A DNA stretch of 64,000 bases from Lautropia sp. (GTDB lineage Bacteria; Pseudomonadota; Gammaproteobacteria; Burkholderiales; Burkholderiaceae_E). The notes under the pieces are model-generated. The model saw only the letters and a list, made by a program, of their open reading frames with translations, had not been told where the DNA came from and ran no database searches. Numbering within the stretch: the first letter of the stretch is position 1; the number at the start of each line of letters is the position of its first letter. Of the stretch, positions 1 to 8,261 are shown in pieces. The stretch covers positions 62,001 to 126,000 of the forward strand of contig JAUNKF010000007.1 of assembly GCA_030532895.1 (NCBI GenBank). The letters run 5' to 3'. A program made the position numbers and the translations under genes.

Positions 1-2
1 TC

Positions 3-1160
3 GACTGGTCAAAGCTCGTCGCCGCCAAGGACAAGGAAATCACTCGGCTGGAGGGCGCTTATGCCAGCAACCTCGACAAAGCCGGTGTCACGCGCTTTGC
101 CGAGCATGCCCGCATCGTCGGCCCGAACCGCGTCCAGCTGGCCTCCGGCAAGGACATCACCGCCACCGACATCCTGATCGCCACCGGCGGTGAACCGGCC
201 ATGCCCGATGACCTGCCAGGCGCCGAGCTGGCCATCACCTCGAACGAGGTCTTCGACCTGCCGAGCTTCCCGAAGCGGATCGCCGTGGCCGGTGGCGGCT
301 ACATCGGGGTCGAGTTTGCCGGCATCTTCAACGGGCTGGGCGCCGAAGTCACGCTGGTCTATCGGGGCCCCCGCATCCTGCGCGGCTTCGATACCCGCAC
401 GGCCGACCTGCTGATGGATGCGTACCGGAAGCAGGGCATCGACATCCGGCTCAACAGCACCTTCAAACGACTCGACCGCAACGATGATGGCTCGATCACC
501 ATCACCTACCACGACGACAGCACGCAGGTCGTCGATCAGGTACTGATGGCGCTCGGCCGCCGCCCTGCCACACAGGGGCTGGGTCTCGAATCGGTGGGCG
601 TGGCGCTCGGCAAGCACGGCGAGATTCTTGTCGACGAATTCTCGCGCACCAACGTGCCCGGCATCTATGCCGTGGGCGATGTCACCGGCCATCTGGCACT
701 GACCCCGGTCGCCATCCGCGAAGGCCATGCCTTTGCCGACACGCAATACGCCAAAAAGCCCTGGGTGGCCGACATGGCCTATGTGCCCACCGCCATCTTC
801 TCCACACCCGAAATTGGCACCGTGGGACTGAGCGAGGATCAGGCCCGCGCGCGTCACCCCCTCGTGCATGTGTTCGAGACGAGCTTTCGCACGCTGAAAG
901 CCACACTCTCGGGCACCGAAGAGCGCGTGCATCAGAAAGTGCTCGTCGATGGCACCAATGATCGCGTACTGGGCGTGCAGCTGCTCGGCCCGGACGCCGC
1001 CGAGATGATCCAGCTGATCGCCACGATGATGCGCATGGGCCTCACCAAGCGGGATCTGGATCAGACCATGCCCCTGCACCCGAGCAGCGCCGAAGAGCTG
1101 ATGACGATGCGCACGCCAAGCGCCACGCACGCCAAGCGCACCGACGAGCGTTCGTCCTGA
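3..1160 (+). CDS. gor: Glutathione-disulfide reductase, 5'-truncated by window edge
   Basis: Flavoprotein that reduces oxidised glutathione with NADPH in the cytoplasm. The frame is open from the first bases (DWSKLVAAKDKEITRLEG..., typical of the region just after the redox-active cysteines), so the true start and the CxxxxC motif lie upstream of the window. Visible landmarks are the NADPH-binding GGGYIGVEFAGIF segment near 290-330, the second FAD-binding motif GIYAVGDVTGHLALTPVA near 660-710, and the C-terminal dimerisation domain ending in HPSSAEELMTM, whose His-Glu pair is the catalytic acid-base of the family. A related dihydrolipoamide dehydrogenase or mercuric reductase is less likely because the N-terminal piece and the C-terminal HPSSAEE match the glutathione reductase pattern. 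Confidence 0.93.
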   Translation, partial: DWSKLVAAKDKEITRLEGAYASNLDKAGVTRFAEHARIVGPNRVQLASGKDITATDILIATGGEPAMPDDLPGAELAITSNEVFDLPSFPKRIAVAGGGYIGVEFAGIFNGLGAEVTLVYRGPRILRGFDTRTADLLMDAYRKQGIDIRLNSTFKRLDRNDDGSITITYHDDSTQVVDQVLMALGRRPATQGLGLESVGVALGKHGEILVDEFSRTNVPGIYAVGDVTGHLALTPVAIREGHAFADTQYAKKPWVADMAYVPTAIFSTPEIGTVGLSEDQARARHPLVHVFETSFRTLKATLSGTEERVHQKVLVDGTNDRVLGVQLLGPDAAEMIQLIATMMRMGLTKRDLDQTMPLHPSSAEELMTMRTPSATHAKRTDERSS

Positions 1161-1203
1161 CGAAAAAGCCCCCCAACCACGCCCTGCACACTTTTCCACA
1201 TCT

Positions 1204-1220
1204 GCCGACCGGTGGTCGGC
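1204..1220. terminator. Short hairpin after gor
   Basis: Perfect 7-bp inverted repeat GCCGACC / GGTCGGC with a 3-nt loop, about 45 nt after the gor stop codon and before the DUF1631 gene. There is no U-run, so this is at most a weak or Rho-assisted terminator. Confidence 0.3.
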
Positions 1221-1272
1221 TCAGGCAGAACGAATAGACGGCTCCCCGGCAGCCCCGCGCTCAAAGGCTGGC

Positions 1273-3720
1273 ATGCTTGGCGACAAACCAGCTCAGCCAG
1301 CCTGTCCGGGAGTCCTCTTCGTGCAAAGCACCGGTAGTTTGATCGAACGCAGCCACATCGACATCCTGCGCGAACTTCGCCAGCCGATCCTGTATGCGCT
1401 CAGCCGAGGTTTCCGCAGTGCCTTCGTCAACGTGGTCGACCAGCTGGTCGAACAGATCGTGACCGAAACCTCCTGGGAACGGCAGGATCTGCTCAACGCC
1501 TCGCTTGATCTGCTGCGCAACCACAAGGCGGGTATCGAAAAGCACTTCGAACAGGCGTGCGCCCGCAGCTGGCAGGAACGCACGGGCGTCGGCGCCGACG
1601 GCCAGCTGAGCACACCGATCACCACGATCATGAACGACGAGCCGCCAACCTTGCGGCTGGTCGACGATGACACGATGCAGGATCAGCTGATGGTCTCGCG
1701 CATCTCGGCCCGTTCACGCCGCCGGATGGAGGAAGAGCTGATCGATGGGCTTCGGGCACGCTTTGGTGCGCTGCTGGAGCAGGACTGGTTTGCCGAAAAC
1801 GAGTACCCGATCGCCCCGGACATCATCCTGGAGGTGCTGCGTGAAACCCTGATGGAGTTTCAGCCCAAGAACAACAAGAGCACCACGGCCTTCCTGCTCG
1901 ACATGTTCGAGCCGAAACTCAGCATCGAGCTGATCGAACTTTATCAGGAAGTGAACCGGCGGCTCATCGCCTACCGCATCCTGCCCGAACTGCGTTACAG
2001 CATTGCTAAATCGCGCAGCAGCCAGGTGGCAGCCGGGCAGGGCGCTGGCATCGGTGAGAGCGAAGGCGATGATCCGCGCCAAGCCGGCTCGGCCCACCCT
2101 GGTCATGGCTTTGCAGCCGTCTCGGACGAAGATCTGAGCAGCTGGGCCGATCAGGTCAGCACCGAGGGCAACCCCAAAGCACTGGCCTCGGCCACTCGCT
2201 ACCTGTCCGACCCCCAGCATTTTGGTGCACAGGCCAAATCCCCGCCACAGCCGACCTCCGATCGCCTGCTGGACGAGCTGGGTGCCCTGCAAAGCTTCAC
2301 GGAAGACGAAGGCTTCGATGCCGACCAGGTCGACACCCTGATCGCCAGGACACGCCAACAATCGTCGGCCGCTGCCCAGCACCACGGCTCACCACTGGAT
2401 CGGCTGATCATCGAGACCGTGGCGCAGGTATTCCAGCATGTGTATGAAGACGATGCCATCGCCAACGCGATCAAGCAGCAGCTGCTCCGACTGCAGGTGG
2501 CAGCTTTCCGCGCCGCACTGATCGATCCAAGCTTCTTCGCCCGTCCCGACCATCCCATGCGACGCTTCGTCGACCGCCTGGCCGAGATCGGCTCCGACCC
2601 GGATTTCGAGACCGAACCCGGCTCCCCCCTGGTCGACGACCTGGAAGCGCTCGTCACCTGGGTGCTGAACAATTTCGAGCGCGAGCTGGTGGTCATCGCC
2701 GAAGCACTGGATCGAACCGAAACCATCATGGCTGAAGAGACGGCACGCCGTGACGAGCGCCTGGCGAAGATCGCCGAGGCAGCAGGGCGGGCCGAGCGGA
2801 TCGACACGATTCGGCAGGAAGTGCGTCAGGCATTTGGTGCCCGGATGAAAGACAGGCCGGTGCCCGAGGTGATCAGCCAATTCATCCTGAATGCCTGGGC
2901 CGAAGTCATCGTCCGGCTGCGTGACGACGCCGAGGAACACCCCTTCGACGAAAGCCGCGCCGAGCGTGTCATGAACACCTTGCTCTGGAGTGTGGAACCG
3001 AAAAAGGCCAACGAAATCAAGGAACTGGCCAAACAACTGCCGCAGCTGATTGCCGACCTCTCCCGAGGGCTGGCCTTCATCGCCATGCCCACGGCCGAGC
3101 GCGAAGCCTTCCTGAAAGCGCTGATGCAGTGTCATGGCAACGTGATCGAGCAAAGCAAGCAACGAACCCAGACGGCAACGCCCGAGGCACGGCCAGCCCC
3201 GGCAGCGCAGGCAAGCCAGCCCAGCCCATCAGGCCCGGCCGTGGGCAAACCAGCTACGGCCGAATCCATGACGGCACAGCTTCCTGCCCCGAGTATCCCA
3301 GCCGCCAAGGGCCAGCACAGCCCGAATACCGACATCCTGCCGCCTGCCATCGGCGTGGGCATCGGCCTGGGTGTCAGCGCACAAGTGCCGGATCAGGAGG
3401 CAGATGCCATCCAGCCTGCCGAGGCCACGACCGACCGGAACTGGGACGCCGTGACCCGATCGGGCCTGCAACACGGCGATGAAATCGAACGCCACGAAGA
3501 CAGCGGCGAATGCAAGCGCTACAAACTCGGGTGGGTCAGCCCGGCCGGCTCCATCTACATCTTCTCACGCTACCCGCGTGAGCACTGGACGATCACCCGG
3601 CCGCAGCTGAACCAGATGATGGACAAGGGTGAAGTCCGCCTGATCCAGCGCCAGTCACGCATCAGCCATGTCATCGTGGCGCTCAGCTCAGCCGAAGAGA
3701 ACGCGGCCGAAGCGCACTGA
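1273..3720 (+). CDS. DUF1631 family protein
   Basis: Large (815 aa) cytoplasmic protein of the DUF1631 family, common in beta- and gammaproteobacteria; biochemical function unknown. Family hallmarks seen here are the N-terminal helical segment with LLDMFEPKLSIELIELYQEV, the central LRLQVAAFRAALIDPSFFARPDHPMRRFVDRLAEIG block, a low-complexity Ala/Pro/Gln linker at roughly residues 635-720, and a C-terminal beta-rich domain (GECKRYKLGWVSPAGSIYIFSRYPRE...) that resembles the PilZ-like end seen in members of this family. The start at 1273 has only a weak upstream AAAGG. It stands alone between gor and the oppositely oriented sodC. Confidence 0.8.
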   Translation: MLGDKPAQPACPGVLFVQSTGSLIERSHIDILRELRQPILYALSRGFRSAFVNVVDQLVEQIVTETSWERQDLLNASLDLLRNHKAGIEKHFEQACARSWQERTGVGADGQLSTPITTIMNDEPPTLRLVDDDTMQDQLMVSRISARSRRRMEEELIDGLRARFGALLEQDWFAENEYPIAPDIILEVLRETLMEFQPKNNKSTTAFLLDMFEPKLSIELIELYQEVNRRLIAYRILPELRYSIAKSRSSQVAAGQGAGIGESEGDDPRQAGSAHPGHGFAAVSDEDLSSWADQVSTEGNPKALASATRYLSDPQHFGAQAKSPPQPTSDRLLDELGALQSFTEDEGFDADQVDTLIARTRQQSSAAAQHHGSPLDRLIIETVAQVFQHVYEDDAIANAIKQQLLRLQVAAFRAALIDPSFFARPDHPMRRFVDRLAEIGSDPDFETEPGSPLVDDLEALVTWVLNNFERELVVIAEALDRTETIMAEETARRDERLAKIAEAAGRAERIDTIRQEVRQAFGARMKDRPVPEVISQFILNAWAEVIVRLRDDAEEHPFDESRAERVMNTLLWSVEPKKANEIKELAKQLPQLIADLSRGLAFIAMPTAEREAFLKALMQCHGNVIEQSKQRTQTATPEARPAPAAQASQPSPSGPAVGKPATAESMTAQLPAPSIPAAKGQHSPNTDILPPAIGVGIGLGVSAQVPDQEADAIQPAEATTDRNWDAVTRSGLQHGDEIERHEDSGECKRYKLGWVSPAGSIYIFSRYPREHWTITRPQLNQMMDKGEVRLIQRQSRISHVIVALSSAEENAAEAH

Positions 3721-3750
3721 GAGCGCGTGTGATGAGCGCGAACCGAGAAG

Positions 3751-4389
3751 CTATCTGGCCGCTTCGATCACGCCACAAGCCAGCCGGCCACCGGCATCAC
3801 CGGTTGGCTGCGAATGCAAGTCATCAGCTCGTGCATGCACGATCAACCCGCGACCGATGACGTTCTGCGGTGCAGCAGCCAACGTCAGCTGCTGCTGCGG
3901 CAGCACGATGTCCACCTGAGCCACGCCCTCGGTGTCGGTACGAATGTTGCCCAGATCGCCCGCATGGTGATTGTCGTCAAACCCCGGCCCGCCATGCTGC
4001 TGGCCGTCGAGATGAAAATGGCCGCCGGCACTCGTGCCATCCGGCGCGCTGCAATCACCTTTTTCATGAACATGAAAACCATGAATGCTGTCGGGCTTCA
4101 AGCCGCTCAGCTTGCCGTGAATCCGGATCTTGGCACCATCCTGCATCGAAAAGCGGATCTGACCCTCGACCTTCGAGCCTTGGGTCGGCTTCATCACGGC
4201 CACGGCCTCACGCACCGACGATGCCTGATCCATGCCATCGGCCTGTGACAGGCTTTTCGCGGCTGCCTCGGGCGCATGTCCATGCCCGGCATGATCATGC
4301 CCCTGATGCCCATGCTCATGTGCCATCACGCAAAACGGCAAGGCGGCCAGCAGCATCGGTGCGGCCATCCGGTGAATCTTCAATGACAT
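3751..4389 (-). CDS. sodC: Periplasmic Cu/Zn superoxide dismutase
   Basis: Dismutates superoxide in the periplasm. The protein is 212 aa with a Sec signal peptide (about residues 1-23, ending FCVMA). The Cu/Zn-SOD signature GFHVHEKGDC is at residues 104-113 (copper ligands H106 and H108; C113 pairs with the Cys of GGRLACGVI near the C-terminus). Further metal-ligand His residues are seen in GGHFHLDG and DDNHHAGDLGN. Directly after the signal peptide, residues 24-38 form a His-rich stretch (HEHGHQGHDHAGHGH), a metal-sequestering extension found in some bacterial SodC proteins. An AAGGAGA ribosome site precedes the ATG. The gene lies next to the left prophage junction. Confidence 0.92.
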   Translation of the reverse strand: MSLKIHRMAAPMLLAALPFCVMAHEHGHQGHDHAGHGHAPEAAAKSLSQADGMDQASSVREAVAVMKPTQGSKVEGQIRFSMQDGAKIRIHGKLSGLKPDSIHGFHVHEKGDCSAPDGTSAGGHFHLDGQQHGGPGFDDNHHAGDLGNIRTDTEGVAQVDIVLPQQQLTLAAAPQNVIGRGLIVHARADDLHSQPTGDAGGRLACGVIEAAR

Positions 4390-4447
4390 CGGAAGGTCTC
4401 CTTATCTCCAGTTCTCCAGTTGATCCCTGATATAGGCTGAAAGCTCA

Positions 4448-5656
4448 TCAGGCGTGTGAATGCTGCCGTCGCCTCCATGGATCGCCATCGCCAGCTGTTC
4501 GTCCAACAGCATTCGTCCTCCGGGCGAGAACCGACCGGGTCAAGCCAGGCCGACACTTTGCGAGCAACGCATGCGCCAGTCTGCTCAGCATCAAACCGAC
4601 GGCAACACAGACAAACACAGGCGGGCAGATGCGAGCCATCAGTGTAGCAGCGAGTGTCCGTACAGCTGGCAGATAGCCACCATGCTTTCGTGATTTGACA
4701 TAATACATATTCACCGACAAGGGCGCCCGACTGACGGCATCCAAGGCCGGATAGGTGCCAGCCAAAACATCAGCCGGGCGGGAGAGACCTTCCCAAGGCA
4801 ATTCCCGAAGCTTGTTGCCTAGCTGAACCTCAACCCGAACCCAGGGCGACGATGGATCGCCCATCTGCTTTCCCTTCTCATAGACCCGCAAAAACTTGCC
4901 ACCATTACGACTACCAACATAGAACGTAGAGCCCGTTCCATTGCCCTCATCGCTGATGAACGTGGCCTTGGGCGGCCGACCGTTGCTGATGAAACGCCCC
5001 TCACGGTACCAGCGTCGCACCTTCGCAATCGACAAGAACTTGCCATCGTAATCATCCACTGCGCAATCGAGACGAGTCAGGCGAGCACCTGATTTCTCAA
5101 GAAAAACAGCCAGCTGCGCAAGCTTATGCGCTGAGAGAGCGCCGGCCACCGTGCCAGGAATCGACAGATACACCGTCTGACGTTGTGACTTGCCACCCCA
5201 AGCAACCACGACCGGGCCATAACGGCCCGAGTGCTCATAGCCTAGAAAGCCGCGCTCATTCTCAACGAAGCCTTCCCGGACGTCACAGATGCCAAGCACG
5301 GCCTCATCGATGATCGATCGCCAGCCAGGTTGCTCCGGCAAGGTGCAGGAAATCCAGTCAACCGACGCCACAAGCCGAGCGCCAGTATCCGGCTCCGTCA
5401 CCGCCATATCCAGTACCCTGCCGAGCCTTCCACCGTGGCCGGCAGCGGGGTTTTCAAGGGGGGGTAAGTCTGCGACGGTCAGCACTTCGTAGGGAACTTT
5501 TACCCCGTGATTACTAGACGGGGTTGACCCCTGCCCAGACCTCTCATCACCCCCTGACGGGGGTGAAGTTTCGGCGCAATTTTGCGCCATCTCATCGCAT
5601 GGCTCGCCATACTTGGCCGGTTTTTTGCCACCGGCGGCATTTTTCTTTGCTACCAT
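4448..5656 (-). CDS. Inovirus replication initiation protein (Rep), C-terminus replaced at the prophage junction
   Basis: Rolling-circle replication initiator of the filamentous prophage (Rep_trans / RstA / gene II type). The first 321 codons are phage: family motifs include SVDWISCTLP (98-107), GARLTRLDCAVDDYDG (190-205) and TFYVGSRNGGKFLRVYEKGKQMGDPSSPWVRVE (244-276). An AGGTGG ribosome site precedes the ATG at 5656. At residues 315-321 (VNMYYVK) the frame enters the 19-bp att repeat (4693-4711), and the remaining 81 residues are read from chromosomal DNA and look non-protein-like. The genuine C-terminus (KTQCGALVNLL...GRLPKRIDY) is at 10784-11062, starting with the same MYYVK in the same frame. 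The prophage copy is therefore a chimera; the excised phage would encode a Rep of about 408 aa. Whether the chimera is active is unknown. Confidence 0.85.
   Translation of the reverse strand: MVAKKNAAGGKKPAKYGEPCDEMAQNCAETSPPSGGDERSGQGSTPSSNHGVKVPYEVLTVADLPPLENPAAGHGGRLGRVLDMAVTEPDTGARLVASVDWISCTLPEQPGWRSIIDEAVLGICDVREGFVENERGFLGYEHSGRYGPVVVAWGGKSQRQTVYLSIPGTVAGALSAHKLAQLAVFLEKSGARLTRLDCAVDDYDGKFLSIAKVRRWYREGRFISNGRPPKATFISDEGNGTGSTFYVGSRNGGKFLRVYEKGKQMGDPSSPWVRVEVQLGNKLRELPWEGLSRPADVLAGTYPALDAVSRAPLSVNMYYVKSRKHGGYLPAVRTLAATLMARICPPVFVCVAVGLMLSRLAHALLAKCRPGLTRSVLARRTNAVGRTAGDGDPWRRRQHSHA
4693..4711. other. attL: left prophage att core (half dif site)
   Basis: ATTTGACATAATACATATT is identical to 11046-11064. 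It comprises the XerD-type arm ATTTGACATAA, the 6-bp centre TACATA and the first two bases of the XerC-type arm. The rest of the XerC arm here (CACCGACAA) is degenerate and phage-derived. It lies in frame inside rep. Confidence 0.85.
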
Positions 5657-6227
5657 TGAACCACCTATTTGGATTTAATCCATTAACCGCCAGTCTAAAC
5701 AGCTGGCGGTTTTTTTTTGCCGGTCACTGACCTGATACCGTCTGTTATCGACAGACGGTCGGCAGGCGCGGCATCCCACGCCAGGCGGCCGTCTTTGCAG
5801 CCGTCGGGCAGACGATAAGATACACAAATTCTGATGAGCTGGTATCGGACAGGGTTTGGGGCTACTCTTCAATGAGCGATAGGCCACAAACGGCCCAAAT
5901 CGGCCCCAGGAGGCGTCAACGGAGACCAAACAGGGGGACGTACTGCCCAAGCAACCAAAACGCGCCTACGGGCCAAATTGCAGGGCAGGTCAGGCTCAAT
6001 GCGAAGATGCCTCAGCGGCCCAGGCGAGGGCCGTTTTCATGGGTGAGGGACACCCTTCGTTCATGTCACGATGGCATCGGGGAGTGCCCCGATACCCCCA
6101 GCGGCAGGCTGCCCTTAGCTGAAAGCCCCCAGAACGCTGTTTCTGGCAAGGTCAGGGGTTTGGCAACGCGATGGATCAGGGGGGCCGGCGAGGGGCCGGA
6201 TTGCGCGGCGGGGCAGGGCGGCCGATG
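5657..6227. other. Prophage non-coding region with hairpins, probable replication origin / packaging region
   Basis: A 571-nt stretch with no convincing gene between the accessory module and rep. It holds several inverted repeats: CCGCCAG/CTGGCGG followed by nine T (5687-5718, plus strand), a perfect 9-bp stem ACCGTCTGT/ACAGACGGT with a 5-nt loop (5737-5759), and ATCGGGG/CCCCGAT with a 4-nt loop (6076-6093). Inovirus intergenic regions carry the strand origins and packaging hairpin at this place, directly before rep; assigning individual hairpins to those roles is inference. Confidence 0.55.
5687..5718 (+). terminator. Terminator-like hairpin in prophage intergenic region
   Basis: 7-bp stem CCGCCAG (5687-5693) / CTGGCGG (5703-5709) followed directly by a run of nine T on the plus strand. 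No plus-strand phage gene precedes it, so it may block antisense transcription into rep or act as a replication hairpin. Confidence 0.5.
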
Positions 6228-6620
6228 TCAAGCCGGACAGTCACGCAGCCATTGCAGCAGCGTCTCGACCCGGCTGGCCTCGATGTCGGTCAGCCAGTAA
6301 CAGCGCTTGCGACGGTTGGCATGGCTGCCAGCATCGGGCAGGGGCGCAGGCTCATCCCCCACAACCGATGAAACCAACGATGGGTGCTGATCGTTGAACC
6401 CAACAGTCTGCAGCATATACGCCTCGGCTCGCAGGGCATCGATGCTCCATATCCTTCTATCGACAACCATCTGGCGATCGACTCTGACAATGGGCAAGCC
6501 CAGGAGATCGCGGCCACGAATGGACGCATAAGCGCCCGACACATGCCAGGCGCGCTGCCGCTTCGGATCGCCTGACCAGTCAAGATGCCAGCCATCCCGG
6601 AATGCCTCGTGCGCTGTCAT
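6228..6620 (-). CDS. Unknown 130-aa protein downstream of the prophage toxin-antitoxin pair
   Basis: Not recognised. 130 aa, Trp-rich N-terminal part (WHLDW...AWHVSGAY) and a basic patch NRRKRCYW near residue 105; no signal peptide or membrane segment. The ATG at 6620 lies 6 nt after the toxin stop codon, so it is probably translated from the same message as the toxin and antitoxin. It is the last gene of the phage accessory module before the non-coding region. It could be a third module component, a regulator or a superinfection-immunity factor; nothing in the sequence decides between these. Confidence 0.6.
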   Translation of the reverse strand: MTAHEAFRDGWHLDWSGDPKRQRAWHVSGAYASIRGRDLLGLPIVRVDRQMVVDRRIWSIDALRAEAYMLQTVGFNDQHPSLVSSVVGDEPAPLPDAGSHANRRKRCYWLTDIEASRVETLLQWLRDCPA

Positions 6621-6626
6621 CGTTCA

Positions 6627-6965
6627 TCAGGGGTCAGTCGGCATCTTTGCAAGATCGATGTCCTCTCCCCGAACATAGATTGCCGCAATGACAATGCGTG
6701 GCGGCTTGGCCTCTGTATCGACGCGATACACGACCGTGTTGCGGCCACCAACAAACAACTTGCGGTACGGCGGGTGCTTCTCGATCGCCATGCCCAGGTA
6801 GTGAAACCGGGACAGCGTGCTGATGGCGTGATCAATGTTCGACTTCACCCGCCTTGCGACCGTCGGCCCAAACTCGCTTTGTACGTACAGGAGAATGAAA
6901 GACAGCTGTTTCCTAGCCGCTTTCGTGTACTCGATTCTGGCTCTGGGCTGCTTTTTCCAATTCAT
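6627..6965 (-). CDS. RelE/ParE-family toxin
   Basis: 112-aa toxin of a type II toxin-antitoxin pair carried by the filamentous prophage. The fold signature is visible: IEYTKAARKQLSFILLYVQSEFGPTVARRVKSNIDHAISTLSRFHYLG followed by YRKLFVGGRNTVVYRVD and a C-terminal strand RIVIAAIYVRGED, the usual ParE/RelE helical hairpin plus beta-sheet layout. Members poison either DNA gyrase (ParE) or mRNA on the ribosome (RelE); the subgroup is not certain, though the pattern is closer to ParE. The start overlaps the antitoxin gene by 53 nt, a common arrangement for coupled translation. In a prophage it may stabilise the integrated element or exclude other phages. Confidence 0.8.
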   Translation of the reverse strand: MNWKKQPRARIEYTKAARKQLSFILLYVQSEFGPTVARRVKSNIDHAISTLSRFHYLGMAIEKHPPYRKLFVGGRNTVVYRVDTEAKPPRIVIAAIYVRGEDIDLAKMPTDP

Positions 6966-7113
6966 GTTCGATGTACGCCATCACCTCTTCATGCGTGAAT
7001 GAGCCGCCCACTGCCTCACTGATGGCGAGCTGCTCGGCCAACCACTCATCATGCGAGCGAGTATCGGACGGCTCTTGCCACGCCTGAACCTTTGCCAGCA
7101 ACGGATGTTCCAT
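6913..7113 (-). CDS. Antitoxin partner of the prophage RelE/ParE toxin
   Basis: 66-aa acidic protein (MEHPLLAKVQAWQEPSDTRSHDEWLAEQLAISEAVGGSFTHEEVMAYIEHELEKAA...), encoded immediately upstream of and overlapping the toxin gene, the usual antitoxin position. The C-terminal half (THEEVMAYIEHELEKAAQ) resembles the toxin-wrapping helix of ParD-like antitoxins. No obvious ribbon-helix-helix N-terminus can be asserted. A strong ribosome site (AGGGGGGA) sits just before the ATG at 7113, and 47 nt separate it from the Zot stop codon. Confidence 0.7.
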   Translation of the reverse strand: MEHPLLAKVQAWQEPSDTRSHDEWLAEQLAISEAVGGSFTHEEVMAYIEHELEKAAQSQNRVHESG

Positions 7114-7160
7114 GTTCCCCCCTATGGGACTGTACTACTAGATGAAGGAAAGCGATTGTC

Positions 7161-8261
7161 TCATTGAGTCTTCACCGGTTTGGTAAACACCATTCTTTCC
7201 TTCTCAGGGGCTGGCTTGACCTGGTCAGACGCAGCCCCATCCGATACGACCTCAACCGGTGCCACCGGCCAGTAATCCGCGTCTGCCGTGTACGCATCAA
7301 ATGGCGGATTCTGAATCCATTGGCGGCATGCGTCACTGGACAGCCCCGCATCGGTCGCCTGTTGAGTGTAGCAGCGACAGGTACCCCCCATGCAAGCCCC
7401 ACCGGCCACAACCGGATGAGCGCGCACCTGACGTATCTGATCATACGCCGGCGCGGATTCCGGCCGCGTGGACACGCGCGGTATCCAGGCCGTGCGGTCA
7501 TCGATGAGCACCATACCAGAAGCCCCCCAGGCAGGCGCAGTCGGCATGGCAGCAGGCAGGGACTGGGCAACAGGGAGCGCCGGGGCAGGGGTATCGGCCA
7601 CACTGTTTGAAACAACAGGTGTCGACGGCTCGCCAGCACGACGTTCCTGTATACCGGCCACCGCACGCCAGGCGAGCAGGGCCGCGCCAATGGTGGCCAC
7701 CACGAACATGATCAAGGCAGGGGGCGCGCGCCGAACTGGCTTGATATGGACGCTGGCCGACGTGTATTGCCCAAAAACCCGCTTGGGCAAACGATACCGC
7801 CGCCGGATAGGAGCTGAGCGGTAGCCCGTGCCCGGTTGCTCGCAACACTCCGGCCACTCATACCAGTAACGACCCAACACGCCGATATCGCGCAGGTGGA
7901 CATGCCGGCCGACCAGCGTTCGCACGTTCCGATCCAGCAGGTTCGGGCCTTGCGTGATGATGTACAGATCGATGCCCTTGTGCCGGTGCGTCTCCAGCGC
8001 CTCGATGTCAGCGGGCACGCGGCTGCCAGGCGAGCGCGGCCGCCACACGCGCTGCACCTCATCGATGACGATGATTGAACCATCAGGCACCGTGTTATGC
8101 CACTCGTGGGGATCACCCAACGGCGACACGTCCACATCAGGCACGGCCAGATCGGGAATGCCGTCCACATAGACAGCTCGCCCCTTGCCAATGCTGGACA
8201 GCAGATCGACCAAAGCAGCCGTCTTGCCGGCACCCGGCGCGCCAGTGATGAGCGTGATCAT
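7161..8261 (-). CDS. zot: Zot / pI assembly ATPase of filamentous phage
   Basis: Inner-membrane morphogenesis ATPase that drives extrusion of the virion (zonular occludens toxin domain). 366 aa: Walker A GAPGAGKT at residues 7-14, Walker B IIVIDEVQ at 63-70, an N-terminal cytoplasmic ATPase domain to about residue 175, a transmembrane segment at about 181-203 (PALIMFVVATIGAALLAWRAVAG), and a periplasmic C-terminal domain with clustered cysteines (GGACMGGTCRCYTQQ...DACRQW). The start codon overlaps the stop of the pVI-like gene by 4 nt. Confidence 0.93.
   Translation of the reverse strand: MITLITGAPGAGKTAALVDLLSSIGKGRAVYVDGIPDLAVPDVDVSPLGDPHEWHNTVPDGSIIVIDEVQRVWRPRSPGSRVPADIEALETHRHKGIDLYIITQGPNLLDRNVRTLVGRHVHLRDIGVLGRYWYEWPECCEQPGTGYRSAPIRRRYRLPKRVFGQYTSASVHIKPVRRAPPALIMFVVATIGAALLAWRAVAGIQERRAGEPSTPVVSNSVADTPAPALPVAQSLPAAMPTAPAWGASGMVLIDDRTAWIPRVSTRPESAPAYDQIRQVRAHPVVAGGACMGGTCRCYTQQATDAGLSSDACRQWIQNPPFDAYTADADYWPVAPVEVVSDGAASDQVKPAPEKERMVFTKPVKTQ

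Noticed and set aside
9-1199. Long minus-strand frame opposite gor (396 aa)
   Set aside because: Antisense shadow of a high-GC gene; Arg/Gly/Ala/His-rich translation with no family pattern, while the plus strand encodes glutathione reductase.
6228-6620. Assigning the third accessory gene to the DUF3653 phage family
   Set aside because: Both are small phage proteins with Trp-rich parts, but the motif order does not match what I know of DUF3653.
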